A DNA stretch of 53,969 nucleotides from a virus. A program made the translations under genes and the position numbers. The notes beneath the pieces are model-generated. The model ran no database searches, was not told the origin of the DNA, and was given only the letters and a program-made list of their open reading frames with translations. The DNA lies in IMG/VR virus record IMGVR_UViG_3300018080_000224, positions 1 through 53,969 of that record; one strand, 5' to 3'. Of this stretch, positions 15,298-25,180 are shown piece after piece; the stretch's first letter is position 1, and the number at the start of each line of letters is the position of its first letter.

Positions 15298-17064
15298 TTA
15301 TATAAATATAAACCCTGCTTTTGTTTTAAATGGGATATATAAAGACAACAAATTATTTAAAACTATAAATCTATTAGTATTAAGAGGAGATAATACTACA
15401 TAATTTCCGCCAGCAGTTCTGTTCTTAACTATTCCTCTAACAGTTATTGTAGTGGCAGTATTTGCTATTATCTCAAAAACATCGTTAATTTCAGCCTGAT
15501 TAGGTAACAAAAAATTGCCAACCAAGCTATCAACAGCACCAAAAGTAGCAGTACTGTCTGTTAGTATTGTATTACCTCCAGATAAAACAATACTCTCACT
15601 CTCCCCAACATGAAGAGCAACATTTGGTATATTTATTACAAATTCTTTAAACGTAAAAAATCCAGGTATAACAATCCCAGGAAGAGTAGTAGCAAATCTT
15701 CCGCCCTCTATAAATGGATCAGGCTGCACTAATCTAGTATTAGTACTTCCTAATGTTGGAGAATACCAACGTAATGCGTCTATATTCTTAACATCATCAT
15801 TAATAGCTTCATCAAAATCAGCAGTACCATCAGTAATATCCCAAGTAGTTATAATTTTAATAAATAAAGCTATTCCTTCTTTAGTACCCTTTAATTTCCA
15901 CGCAGACAAAAGATCATTAGCTATTCTTCTTAATGTGTCTATTCCCAATGAATACCCAACAGAAGGAAGTCCAGTCTGCTCAGAAAGGGGAGTTAAAGCT
16001 GAAACAAAAACAGTATGGGTATTTTGAAGTCTATAAGTTTCTACCAGAGCATGTAATTCATTAAATTGAAATCCAAATACTTTCATTAAATCATATAAGT
16101 CGCCAGTAGCATCTAATCTTCTATAAAAAGTAGGCCAGTAATTATATATAGTATTACCAAAATCTTTATCTGCTATATTTAATGCAGATACTTGAGTAGA
16201 ATCTTCACTTTTATAAGTTCCAGATTCTACCTGAGCTACGTTTAAATTTAAATCGTAAGTAAAAGCTGTATAATAATAAAATACATTATCTCTAAGGCCA
16301 CTTCCAGAAGGAGGATTAGTAGTAGCTTCAGACTCTATTTTAAAATTATCAACAAAAGATATAATAGTATCTACATTATTAAAACTATTAAGTATGGACA
16401 TTCCAGCTCCAATAACAGGAATATCTGGAGTAGAACTATTATCATAAAAATAAACAGTATCTTCAGTATTACTTTTTACAATATACCTATTATCATTTCC
16501 ATCCTTAAATATAAGATTAGCTAATTCGTCTGTCTCAAATTTTATTAATTGTATAGTGCCATTAATAACACTAACTAAATCTTTTATATAAAAATTACCA
16601 GCAGTAGTTCTAATATCATTTTCAAAATCAGTAGATTCTCTTATACTTGAGGGGAAATCTGCTAAAACTACATAAGGACCTATAGCAGGAGTTTCATTTT
16701 CTACTAATTTTATTGAGCTAACACTACTTTCTGATATTTTAAAAACATTACTGCTAGAATCTCTAAGTAACCTTCCACCCATATTAATAGGCATATTATT
16801 ACTAGAGTCATTTAGTTCTCCTGCAGAAGATGAATCAGCAGGCTCTACTGGAGCTTCCGTTTTCCAGTTAAGTATCTCAATTCCCCTATTATCACTAACA
16901 GTAGTAGGATAAGCTGTATTCTCTAATTCCATAAGGAAATGAGAAATTGACCTATGGACCAATATATGATCATTAGTATTATTAAAATCCAGAGGTTGAT
17001 CCCAAGTTAAATTAATAGAACCTGGATTTGAAGCTGTAGCTGTAAAGTTTCTAACCAACGCCAC
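15298..17064 (-). CDS. Baseplate protein, tail protein I-like
   Basis: 588 aa with a GTG start sharing one base with the upstream stop. It begins with a fibronectin-III-like segment (NFTATASNPGSINLTWDQP). Residues about 305-430 (WPTFYRRLD, LLSAWKLKGTKEGIALFI) resemble the P2 gpI-type baseplate wedge component that partners baseplate J. A beta module of the type GGRLLRDSSSNVFKI is inserted near residue 95. Directly downstream of baseplate J, it is likely to form the wedge with it. Confidence 0.7.
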   Translation of the reverse strand: MALVRNFTATASNPGSINLTWDQPLDFNNTNDHILVHRSISHFLMELENTAYPTTVSDNRGIEILNWKTEAPVEPADSSSAGELNDSSNNMPINMGGRLLRDSSSNVFKISESSVSSIKLVENETPAIGPYVVLADFPSSIRESTDFENDIRTTAGNFYIKDLVSVINGTIQLIKFETDELANLIFKDGNDNRYIVKSNTEDTVYFYDNSSTPDIPVIGAGMSILNSFNNVDTIISFVDNFKIESEATTNPPSGSGLRDNVFYYYTAFTYDLNLNVAQVESGTYKSEDSTQVSALNIADKDFGNTIYNYWPTFYRRLDATGDLYDLMKVFGFQFNELHALVETYRLQNTHTVFVSALTPLSEQTGLPSVGYSLGIDTLRRIANDLLSAWKLKGTKEGIALFIKIITTWDITDGTADFDEAINDDVKNIDALRWYSPTLGSTNTRLVQPDPFIEGGRFATTLPGIVIPGFFTFKEFVINIPNVALHVGESESIVLSGGNTILTDSTATFGAVDSLVGNFLLPNQAEINDVFEIIANTATTITVRGIVKNRTAGGNYVVLSPLNTNRFIVLNNLLSLYIPFKTKAGFIFI

Positions 17065-20000
17065 TATTCTACCCCACCAAAAATTAGTATATTAACATCG
17101 TCAGTTGATATTTGCGGAACTTCATTTAATCTTAAATTAATTACATCATCAGCTATTCTAGAAGTTCTAAAAGTAAACGTATCCAAAGAACTGTTCGGTT
17201 CGCCACTAACAGTACCCTGACCTGCAGCATTAGCATCAGAAGCAGAAGTAGGGACACCTTCAGATAATCCTAATATAAATGAAACTTCATTAGAATCGTC
17301 ATAATATCTTTTAGATACTATAGCTCCAGTACCTAATTCAGGAGTAAGGTTAGAATCTACAGTTATAGTTTTTGTTCCTTCAACAGTAAATACAGCATCA
17401 GAATCTGGAGATACATAAGTCCAAATAAACCCATCATAACTAGTAAGTCCGCCACTTTCCACAATAGACCCATCACTAGAGTCATTTACAGTATTATTTA
17501 TCGTAAGTCCCGTATCTAATGTAACTTCATCACTAGGATCATCAACTGATAAAATTTTAAATATATTTCCTGCTCCATCTTTAAAAAAATTACCTGCTTC
17601 TGCTGACGATAAGTCAACAACTCCGCCATAAGTTACTACTCCAGTACCTGAAACATAGGAAAAACTCTCTAATCCTGAATTAGAAAACAAGACAGCAGAT
17701 TGGTATGTCGGAGATGAATTATCTATTCCAACTAGAACTCTGTCATTCTGTATAATTCTACTATTATTACCGGCAGTGAAGTTTATTTCATTATCAGAAA
17801 TTACAAGTTCATCCCCAGCATCATCTACAGAGATTATAAGAAATAAATCCCCATCATCATCTTCAAAATAATGTCCAGGTAACACTGTAGATAAGTCTAC
17901 AGTAGAGACGTAAGTTATAACTCCAGTACCAGAATTATAAGTATAATTAACTGTCGGATCTGCCATTATTACTATATTACTAGTTTCTAATCCATCATAT
18001 GTTCCATCACCCTCTAAAGCTATATGATATGGAGATCCTGCAGTAAGTGTTGGAGGAACAGCAAATGTGAATGTAACTTTATCAAATACAGTTCCATCCA
18101 CAGCTATACTATCTATTCCTTTTGAAGCTGTAGCTACGTTTATAACATTAACTGGAACAGAAGTAGCTAATACTGACCCTAAATCTGGAACTCCAGTACC
18201 ATTATCGGATAATACTCTTAAAATTAAACTACCTTGAATATTACCTTCTCTTCTCAAATATAAATTTACAGCAGCATAAGCGCCAGTTTCTGAAACCTTA
18301 AATCCCTGACCGACTTGATTACCGGCTCCACTACCTTCTAGAAGGAAACTAGCACTTTTATTAGAACTCGAATAAAGTTCTAATGGCTGCTGACGGTCAT
18401 CCACCCCTACTACGTTAAAAATTTGTCCACTAGAGTCAATTACTGACCATTCTGAACTAATACCTATAAGATTTGGAGAACTATTTAACTTAATTATAGT
18501 TTCCCCAGAACCACCTATACTGGTGGACAATAAATCTAAACTTTCTCCAAGCACTCCTATATTATCTTGAACTTCAACTATATCAAAAGTATCACCAATA
18601 GTACCTATCTGACTAAACTGAGCACTAACCGAAAATAAAGTATCTTTTGTATTATATTGTACATCAAATATATTTTCGTTAAATACTACCTGATATCCAG
18701 TGAGATTTTTGACTACATCGTAATTTCCAGCTACTACAGCCATTATAGCACTATCATTAATAGCATTAGGTCCAGTAGTAATTGTATTACTCTCGTTAGA
18801 AACTATACTCCATATATTATCAGCAGCATCTATAAAATAGTAATCTCCAGTTGCATATTCATCCTGAATGAGTACCTTACTATTATCTAACACTAGATTA
18901 TCATCAAGAGATACGCAAGTTCCGCTAATTAATGCTAAATCTAAATTATTATCAGTAATACTATTTACAGCAAGATTAGTAGTTGTAGATATTGTTTTTT
19001 TAAAACATTTAAAAGCTTCATACTCCGTTGACCCGTTTCTAATGCTGCCGTGATCATCTGTAGTAGGAGCCGCATCATCTACGCCCAAACCGTCGTCCAA
19101 AGTGAGATTATAATTAATAGTATCTACTCCCAATATCGGCCAATTGGCGTCAGACGTATCTCTAAAGAAATCGCCAGGAGCTACTAAAGCCAAATCTACT
19201 GGGTTAGCATACTGTAAAACACCAGTAACGGAACTATATGAAAATGCTACTCTAGGAGAAGAATTGTTATTAAATAATACTACATTAGGAGTCTCTGATA
19301 ATGCTCCTGAAGCTACATTAAGCCATTCAGACTCACTAACATTATTAAAAATAGTAACATCAGAATTATGGTATGAAGTTAAGTCACTAACAATATCTTC
19401 CGCTATTCTCGGTCTATATGTAAGTTTTTTAATTTCGAATCTAGTAATTCCATCTACATCCTCTATAACGTCCATAATATCTTTTAATAGGACTTGTTTA
19501 GCAAATCCCATCCCAGACCCGTCACTACCGCCAGTATCTAAATCAAAAAAGGATTTTAACGCTGTATTTATAGATTCAACAGTAGTAGACCTACTAATAG
19601 TACTTCCCACAAATATTTCTAATTCAATTATAAAATCTATTCCATAAGCATCAAGAATTGAGTATTGTACAGTAACCATTTTTCTTCTATTAAGAAAATC
19701 TACTAGTTGATTGTATAATACTACATTATCAGTAATACTAGCAATACCAGACCCACTAGGTATTACATACACGTTTAAATCTACGCCTGGATCTTTTTTA
19801 TTTTGTTCCGTACTAGCGTCAAATACTTCATTAAAATTAGCTTTTAATATGTCAGAATAGTCTTGTTCGGCCACTGCTCGTTCTAGAGTTCTAAGGCTAG
19901 CAGGAATAAGCTCTCTAAGCCTATTAATAGATTGTTCATCAGCACCACCAGAAAAATCAGCATTATTAGTAACAGAAGAAACTATTATATTAGAATCAAC

Positions 20001-20855
20001 TAAAGTAGTTAGAGTATCTTTACTAATATTACCAATAGAACCTCCACCATTTCTATAAGTAATGGAAATAGTATCCCCAGACACTAATTTTCTTCCGAAT
20101 TCCCCATCACCGAACATGATATAAGGTATTCCACTATCTCTCTCTTTTAAATCATAAACTCTTCCGCCTCCGCCTATTACATTTCCCAAACTATCAGTAA
20201 TAGCGTCAGTATCTGTACCATTCTGCCAAATAAAAGTATTCACTAATGTATATTCATTACCATTTACTGTTAATACTGGAGAAATTAAACTAGTACTGGA
20301 ATTTGATTGATCAACAATAATATCTTCTTTACTAAGATCAAATTCTTCATTCTGTAAACCTTCTGCCACAAAAGTATCTACTACTTCTTCCCCTTGAATA
20401 ACATTACCATCAATCTCCTGTGCTCCAGATGCAGTAATAGCAGCAGTTAAGTAAAATTCTGCTCCATTAGTAGCGGCAACTTTAAATCCTTTAGGAATCG
20501 TACCTGCGCCTGTAGTAGTAAATGTAGCCACCCCAGAAGCACTCGTATTCGTAGCTGGCACATACCCAAATTGCGCAGCTATGTCTTCCACAGCACTACG
20601 TATAGTTGCTGTTTGTAAATAAGATTGAGTAGCTTGATTATCTAAATAGAAAAATAAAACATCGGATACATAAGCAACAATTTCTAACCAAGTTCTAGAA
20701 AACGAATCAGCGTTAAAATCTGTCCACAATCTATTAGCACTAGTACCAGAACCGTAGTTAACTGTAGCATAGGTGATTAAAGCGTCAACTACACTACTAT
20801 AATCTTTTTCTATATAGTCAATGTCTTGATTTGCTGTTATGATTTCATTGGCCAT
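17064..20855 (-). CDS. Baseplate J (gp6-like) protein with extra beta modules
   Basis: 1263 aa, far larger than standard gpJ (about 300 aa) or T4 gp6 (about 660 aa). Residues 1-500 carry the baseplate-J core, including LWTDFNADSFSRTWLEIVAYVSD split over residues about 43-65 and the motif GDGEFGRKLVSGD. The rest holds at least three copies of a module of the type FSYVSGTGVVTY...VDLSS...FFKDGAGNIFKI. It forms the wedge ring of the baseplate. Confidence 0.8.
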   Translation of the reverse strand: MANEIITANQDIDYIEKDYSSVVDALITYATVNYGSGTSANRLWTDFNADSFSRTWLEIVAYVSDVLFFYLDNQATQSYLQTATIRSAVEDIAAQFGYVPATNTSASGVATFTTTGAGTIPKGFKVAATNGAEFYLTAAITASGAQEIDGNVIQGEEVVDTFVAEGLQNEEFDLSKEDIIVDQSNSSTSLISPVLTVNGNEYTLVNTFIWQNGTDTDAITDSLGNVIGGGGRVYDLKERDSGIPYIMFGDGEFGRKLVSGDTISITYRNGGGSIGNISKDTLTTLVDSNIIVSSVTNNADFSGGADEQSINRLRELIPASLRTLERAVAEQDYSDILKANFNEVFDASTEQNKKDPGVDLNVYVIPSGSGIASITDNVVLYNQLVDFLNRRKMVTVQYSILDAYGIDFIIELEIFVGSTISRSTTVESINTALKSFFDLDTGGSDGSGMGFAKQVLLKDIMDVIEDVDGITRFEIKKLTYRPRIAEDIVSDLTSYHNSDVTIFNNVSESEWLNVASGALSETPNVVLFNNNSSPRVAFSYSSVTGVLQYANPVDLALVAPGDFFRDTSDANWPILGVDTINYNLTLDDGLGVDDAAPTTDDHGSIRNGSTEYEAFKCFKKTISTTTNLAVNSITDNNLDLALISGTCVSLDDNLVLDNSKVLIQDEYATGDYYFIDAADNIWSIVSNESNTITTGPNAINDSAIMAVVAGNYDVVKNLTGYQVVFNENIFDVQYNTKDTLFSVSAQFSQIGTIGDTFDIVEVQDNIGVLGESLDLLSTSIGGSGETIIKLNSSPNLIGISSEWSVIDSSGQIFNVVGVDDRQQPLELYSSSNKSASFLLEGSGAGNQVGQGFKVSETGAYAAVNLYLRREGNIQGSLILRVLSDNGTGVPDLGSVLATSVPVNVINVATASKGIDSIAVDGTVFDKVTFTFAVPPTLTAGSPYHIALEGDGTYDGLETSNIVIMADPTVNYTYNSGTGVITYVSTVDLSTVLPGHYFEDDDGDLFLIISVDDAGDELVISDNEINFTAGNNSRIIQNDRVLVGIDNSSPTYQSAVLFSNSGLESFSYVSGTGVVTYGGVVDLSSAEAGNFFKDGAGNIFKILSVDDPSDEVTLDTGLTINNTVNDSSDGSIVESGGLTSYDGFIWTYVSPDSDAVFTVEGTKTITVDSNLTPELGTGAIVSKRYYDDSNEVSFILGLSEGVPTSASDANAAGQGTVSGEPNSSLDTFTFRTSRIADDVINLRLNEVPQISTDDVNILIFGGVE

Positions 20856-20878
20856 CTATTACTCCTGAATATAGTCAA

Positions 20879-21292
20879 TTAAGCAAAGCTCAAATCTGTT
20901 CCACTTCGAAATGGAAAGACAAGGCTTAGTTTTTCATCAGTTTCATTAACTAAAAACGTTATATTAAATATAATTAAACCAGTATTGAGATTACTACTAG
21001 TATCAACACTAATTAAAGTTATTCTAGGTTCATATTTACTAATAGCAGTTTTAATAGCTTCAATACCAGCAGGTTCTGCATCTAGTTGATTTTCCCACAC
21101 CAACCCCATAAGAGAGCAGCCAAAATCAGGCCTATTTACTCGCTCACCTGGCACAGTTAAAAGTAGCTGTTCTACATCTTGTATAAGAACATCTACTCCA
21201 GATACATGATTAAAGTCTCCATTAATAGGAAACTTAGCATCAGCACCCAATCTTTGCTTTAAAGCATCTTCTTTTGATCTAATTTTAGCCAT
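20879..21292 (-). CDS. Baseplate wedge protein gp25-like (W)
   Basis: 137 aa, the usual size of the gp25/gpW lysozyme-like baseplate family. Diagnostic parts are DVLIQDVEQLLLTVPGERV, RPDFGCSLMGLVWE and IKTAISKYEPRI. It joins the hub to the wedges and starts sheath polymerisation. The order spike, gp25-like and gpJ is the normal myovirus order. Confidence 0.85.
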   Translation of the reverse strand: MAKIRSKEDALKQRLGADAKFPINGDFNHVSGVDVLIQDVEQLLLTVPGERVNRPDFGCSLMGLVWENQLDAEPAGIEAIKTAISKYEPRITLISVDTSSNLNTGLIIFNITFLVNETDEKLSLVFPFRSGTDLSFA

Positions 21293-21297
21293 ATTAT

Positions 21298-21855
21298 TTA
21301 ACTTATAATAACTGTTCCACTACCAGCACCTGGAGCAGCAGCACCAGCTAAAACACCAGTACCAGCGGCCCCAATTTCAGTACAAACTCCAGTAGCTATA
21401 GCTTCAGCAAAATTTTCCCACTGAGGCCCAGTAAATCCAGGAGCTGCAGCAACTATAGCATCTCGCATACTATCTATAGCTCCAGAAAAACTAGAAAAAG
21501 TAGCAGACCCGTTAGTATCTGAAGCTAGCGTAGCTAAAGCAAACTGCGACACAGTAACACTTCCTATGGCATCAGCAAAATTCCGTAACTCAGATCCACC
21601 ATCAGTCCCAAATAAAGTTTTACCAGTATCTACGATAGTTGTAGCAATGTTACTAGAACTTATTCCAATTATCCCAACACCAGCACTAACTCCAACTAAT
21701 ACTGGAGTGGTCACTTGACCAGTTAATCCTATAGATGTAGTAACTATACCAGTTGAAACAGCTAAAGTGAATACAGGTAACATAGGCCCTAAATATCCCA
21801 TTCCAGTTAACTGCGCTGTTAAAGCTACAGTAAATGTTGGTACTAATAAGGGCAT
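21298..21855 (-). CDS. Ala/Gly/Thr-rich hydrophobic tail protein
   Basis: 185 aa, very rich in Ala, Gly, Thr, Ser and Val, with several hydrophobic stretches and few charges. It sits between the spike and gp25-like genes, where many myoviruses have a PAAR-type tip or a small hub component. I do not see the PAAR motif. It could be a hub or spike-tip component or act on the host membrane. Function is not established. Confidence 0.55.
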   Translation of the reverse strand: MPLLVPTFTVALTAQLTGMGYLGPMLPVFTLAVSTGIVTTSIGLTGQVTTPVLVGVSAGVGIIGISSSNIATTIVDTGKTLFGTDGGSELRNFADAIGSVTVSQFALATLASDTNGSATFSSFSGAIDSMRDAIVAAAPGFTGPQWENFAEAIATGVCTEIGAAGTGVLAGAAAPGAGSGTVIIS

Positions 21856-22547
21856 TACTCTGTTTTCACTCCTCCAGATGGAACTAATGGAATTCCAGTT
21901 ATAGGATCATTATTTAACGGAACCGCAGCAACTAATAATCCAGGAGCAGCGGCATTTAATGGTGTTTTTAAAGTAATTGTAGCTGTCGCTTCAATAGTAG
22001 CACTTCCTCCAGCTTCAACATTAGCATCGCCTCCAGACTTAACATTAACATCTCCTGAAGTTTCTATCGTAATTGATCCATCTTCATCAGAAATATGAAT
22101 TTTATTACCACTAGAAGTAGTAATTCTTATTCCTTTATTAGTATCAGATATATCATTAACTTCTGGATTTGAAGTAGGTTCCGCTTCTCCATCATCTAAC
22201 TCTACTAAATGTCCACCAGAAGTATAAAATCCAAAATTTGTAGGTACATCCCTTTTAAAACCTTCAGGTATTTGCGGACTAGAAAAATCGCCCTTTGTAA
22301 CATTTCCCCAAGCAATAAGATATTCCGTATATCCGCAGTCAGCTTCTATATACACCAAATCCCCTACATTGGGAACATCAAAAGTGTTAGGTGCCATTAA
22401 ATATTGAATCCATGAATTATTTTCCACTAACGGGTGATAAACTCGTATTCTTCCCCTTTTCATGGGGTCTCTATTGTCGATAACCTTAGCTTTAGATCTA
22501 CCAACATATTTAATTTTACCAGTATTTAAATCTCTTACGGGAAACAT
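21855..22547 (-). CDS. Baseplate spike protein (gp5/gpV-like)
   Basis: 230 aa. The N-terminal half is an OB-fold-like domain (KVIDNRDPMKRGRIRVYHP, VGDLVYIEADCGY). The C-terminal part is a repetitive Gly/Val/Thr beta-helix stem (ITIETSGDVNVKSGGDANV). This is the domain order of gp5/gpV/VgrG spikes. No lysozyme domain is present. It sits on the hub protein encoded just upstream. Confidence 0.8.
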   Translation of the reverse strand: MFPVRDLNTGKIKYVGRSKAKVIDNRDPMKRGRIRVYHPLVENNSWIQYLMAPNTFDVPNVGDLVYIEADCGYTEYLIAWGNVTKGDFSSPQIPEGFKRDVPTNFGFYTSGGHLVELDDGEAEPTSNPEVNDISDTNKGIRITTSSGNKIHISDEDGSITIETSGDVNVKSGGDANVEAGGSATIEATATITLKTPLNAAAPGLLVAAVPLNNDPITGIPLVPSGGVKTE

Positions 22548-22548
22548 A

Positions 22549-24114
22549 TTAAGTATAACTTATTCCATAAAGTTCGTTTATTAAAGCATGTAGAGGTTTT
22601 TTATCTTTGAATACAGATTTATCTAATTTAAGTTTAATATCAGTTGTACTAGAATCTGAATTATCTGATCCATCAGGTTTTAATTGACCAAAACTAGCTG
22701 CAAAATTAACGCCCATAACTTCCGTAACATAACCATTCATTGTTATAGTGTGTTTAGTAGTCATTATTCTGTATATTCCACTATATCGAACGCCTAATCC
22801 ACCGACAATAATAGGCCCAGGAACTAATAGTGGATAACCTAAAGTAGTCATTCCTAGAGCTAGTATTCTACTTACAGGTTCTGCAATATTTTCAGCTTTT
22901 TCGTCTAAAGTTCCACCTTCGAAAGGAGTTACCTCTAAAAGTCCTGTATGTTTATTTTTGTAATTACTAGCTTGTAAATTTTTATGTTCAAGTATATCGT
23001 CAGGATTCGTATCTATTTTACCTTCACCTATATTCAATTTAATGTTAGTCATATGATCAGAATTTCCCTCTAATGGATTACCGTCTTTATCTAATCCACT
23101 ATTAGAAGCTTCTACTATAGATGATAAATCTACTTTTAAACTAACCCTTTTAATTATACTTCCAGGTGATCTATAATTAAATAATGTAGTACTTCTTAAT
23201 CGTAACTGAGATTCCCAATCTTTTCTAGAAACAAAAACTAATACATCTTTTTCTTTTGTTGGATGAGTTATAATTTTTACTACGGCATTACTAGCATCAG
23301 CTAATTCTTTAAGAAACTGATCTAAACTTTGGCCAGCTTTATGAATCTTATTTCTATGTTCTTCATATCTATCATTAGATAACTTATCACCAACTATATA
23401 GCTAATTCCAGCTTTTTTACAAATATCAATAACTGCTTCTTCAGTAGAAACGTCATCAAAATCATAAATACCAGCTTCTGAATTGATTGTGTGAATTTTT
23501 CTATATTGATTAGCTTCTTTTGGTGATTTTATACCGTACAAAGCTTGAGTACTACAAGTTATATTTAAAGTAGGTTGTGAAGTTTCTGGAAATGTAGAAT
23601 TTATAATAACTATAGGAGCTTCAACTGTTGCCGTTAATTCTGGACTTTCCAAATATCCCCATTTTACCTTTATAAAATTTCTTTGTTCAAATAAAAATCG
23701 TGGAGAGGCTAAATCAGAATCTCTATACCTATCTTCTGGTTCTGTTTCGTATTTTTTATCTTTCTTTTCTTTAGAAGTTAACCAAGTTACTCCACTATCT
23801 CCGCTAAATCTTAAATCTGTTAAAACGCCAGTTCTATTAGTTATGGAACCGCCAACATCACTATCTAAATGATAAACGCCGCCAGCTCCTTCGCTCGAAT
23901 CTCTAGAGGCAGGTTCTCTGGAACCTTCTACAAGAGTGATATTTATAATATCAAAAGTTTCACGCTCTATAGACTGCTGTACTTCTACTTTAGAAACTAA
24001 TTTTAATATATGTCCAGGAAGTTTTACTTTAGCCTTCCTAGTAGGATCACTAATAGTAATTTCAAAGAATGGAGTCTTAAATTTACTATAGAATGTATTA
24101 AAATCAGTAGCCAT
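22549..24114 (-). CDS. Baseplate hub protein (gp27/gpD-like)
   Basis: 521 aa. The start FKTPFFEITISDPTRKAKVKL and the middle STEEAVIDICKKAGISY, SLDQFLKELAD and VFVSRKDW are typical of the phage late control D/gp27 hub family. The trimer would join the tail tube to the spike. A long polar insert (residues about 90-145) is extra compared with compact members. It lies between the LysM-like and spike genes as expected. Confidence 0.75.
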   Translation of the reverse strand: MATDFNTFYSKFKTPFFEITISDPTRKAKVKLPGHILKLVSKVEVQQSIERETFDIINITLVEGSREPASRDSSEGAGGVYHLDSDVGGSITNRTGVLTDLRFSGDSGVTWLTSKEKKDKKYETEPEDRYRDSDLASPRFLFEQRNFIKVKWGYLESPELTATVEAPIVIINSTFPETSQPTLNITCSTQALYGIKSPKEANQYRKIHTINSEAGIYDFDDVSTEEAVIDICKKAGISYIVGDKLSNDRYEEHRNKIHKAGQSLDQFLKELADASNAVVKIITHPTKEKDVLVFVSRKDWESQLRLRSTTLFNYRSPGSIIKRVSLKVDLSSIVEASNSGLDKDGNPLEGNSDHMTNIKLNIGEGKIDTNPDDILEHKNLQASNYKNKHTGLLEVTPFEGGTLDEKAENIAEPVSRILALGMTTLGYPLLVPGPIIVGGLGVRYSGIYRIMTTKHTITMNGYVTEVMGVNFAASFGQLKPDGSDNSDSSTTDIKLKLDKSVFKDKKPLHALINELYGISYT

Positions 24115-24115
24115 A

Positions 24116-24433
24116 TTAAGTTTCTAGTTCTTCGATTTTATCTATAACCCTAGTTAATTCTGGAATTCTCAATACTTGCCCAGAAGCAATATCAGACGTA
24201 GGGTCTTGTATTTCATTAAATTGACAAATCACCCACCATAATTCTGGTATTTGATATACTGCTGCAGCTATTAAGTCTGGCCTTTTTTCCATTACTTGTG
24301 TCACGGTGATAAAAATATCTCCGTCAGATTCCTCTAAGTCTAGTCGTCTAGGGAGTGTTAAAAATTCAACATCAGAACGATTTTTTATAACCACTCCACC
24401 AGTATATCTAGAAAATCTTTTAAAATTTGCCAT
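24116..24433 (-). CDS. LysM-like small baseplate protein (gpX/gp53-like)
   Basis: 105 aa. The segment PELWWVICQFNEIQDP followed by SGQVLRIPEL is the tail-protein-X/LysM-like signature of small hub or wedge components. It follows the tube-initiator gene with a 1-base overlap. Confidence 0.7.
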   Translation of the reverse strand: MANFKRFSRYTGGVVIKNRSDVEFLTLPRRLDLEESDGDIFITVTQVMEKRPDLIAAAVYQIPELWWVICQFNEIQDPTSDIASGQVLRIPELTRVIDKIEELET

Positions 24434-25176
24434 TAGGACACCCTATGAAATCTCAACCTATCAAAAGGTTTAGTAGTATATTGTACTAATTTAAAATTAA
24501 CTATAGCTTCCATTGGTGCTAGATTTGATAACTGCTTTGTTACTCTTATTCTAAGATCAGTCAATATCCAAACATCAGAATCTGGGGATACACTAGCTGC
24601 TACGGGTTCTATATTTATAGCGGAACCTACGTATAATACAATTAATGGAGGACTTTGTTGTAACCTACCAGGATTATTTCCTTCATTATATTTAGGGTAT
24701 AATAATGATCTATAATAGTTAAGGTGTCCAGATATATCCAATGTTCCAGTTTTAGAGCTTTTCGGACTTTTAGGTTTCTGACCTTTGCTTAAATTATTAA
24801 CTCCGAAAAGAGCTGAAGCTAACGTAGATACAACTTGAGTTCCTAAATTTTTACGCCGTTCATCAGATTTTATGTGATCAAACTTAAACACTGAAGTGTC
24901 GTTTGTTACTAATGCCTCAAAAGATACTATTCTAGGGCCTCCAGCCATCCACTGATAAACTGGGTCGCTTTGTCCAGGAATACTATGTTCTGCCCAATTA
25001 GCAGTTTTAGTATCTTCATATGTAGACGGGTTTAGTAAAAAAAATGAGGCATACTGGTCGTAATTTTCTACTAATCCATAGCTATCAACTGTAAATATCC
25101 CTGCCCTCGCTAATTCAGAAGAATTAAGTTCAATATCAGAATTTAAAGATCTTTTATTTTTAGGTCTGATAGGCAT
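24433..25176 (-). CDS. Baseplate tube-initiator-like protein (CIS tube family)
   Basis: 247 aa. FLLNPSTYEDTKTANW followed by a conserved Gly-Pro pair and SFEALV resembles the contractile-injection-system tube or adaptor family (gp48/gp54-like role). It would connect the tail tube to the hub. The position between tape measure and LysM-like gene supports this. Confidence 0.65.
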   Translation of the reverse strand: MPIRPKNKRSLNSDIELNSSELARAGIFTVDSYGLVENYDQYASFFLLNPSTYEDTKTANWAEHSIPGQSDPVYQWMAGGPRIVSFEALVTNDTSVFKFDHIKSDERRKNLGTQVVSTLASALFGVNNLSKGQKPKSPKSSKTGTLDISGHLNYYRSLLYPKYNEGNNPGRLQQSPPLIVLYVGSAINIEPVAASVSPDSDVWILTDLRIRVTKQLSNLAPMEAIVNFKLVQYTTKPFDRLRFHRVS

Positions 25177-25180
25177 TTAA

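Noticed and set aside
19144-19647. A 167-codon + strand frame within baseplate J
   Set aside because: It lies entirely antisense to a well-supported gene and has no ribosome site or known motif.
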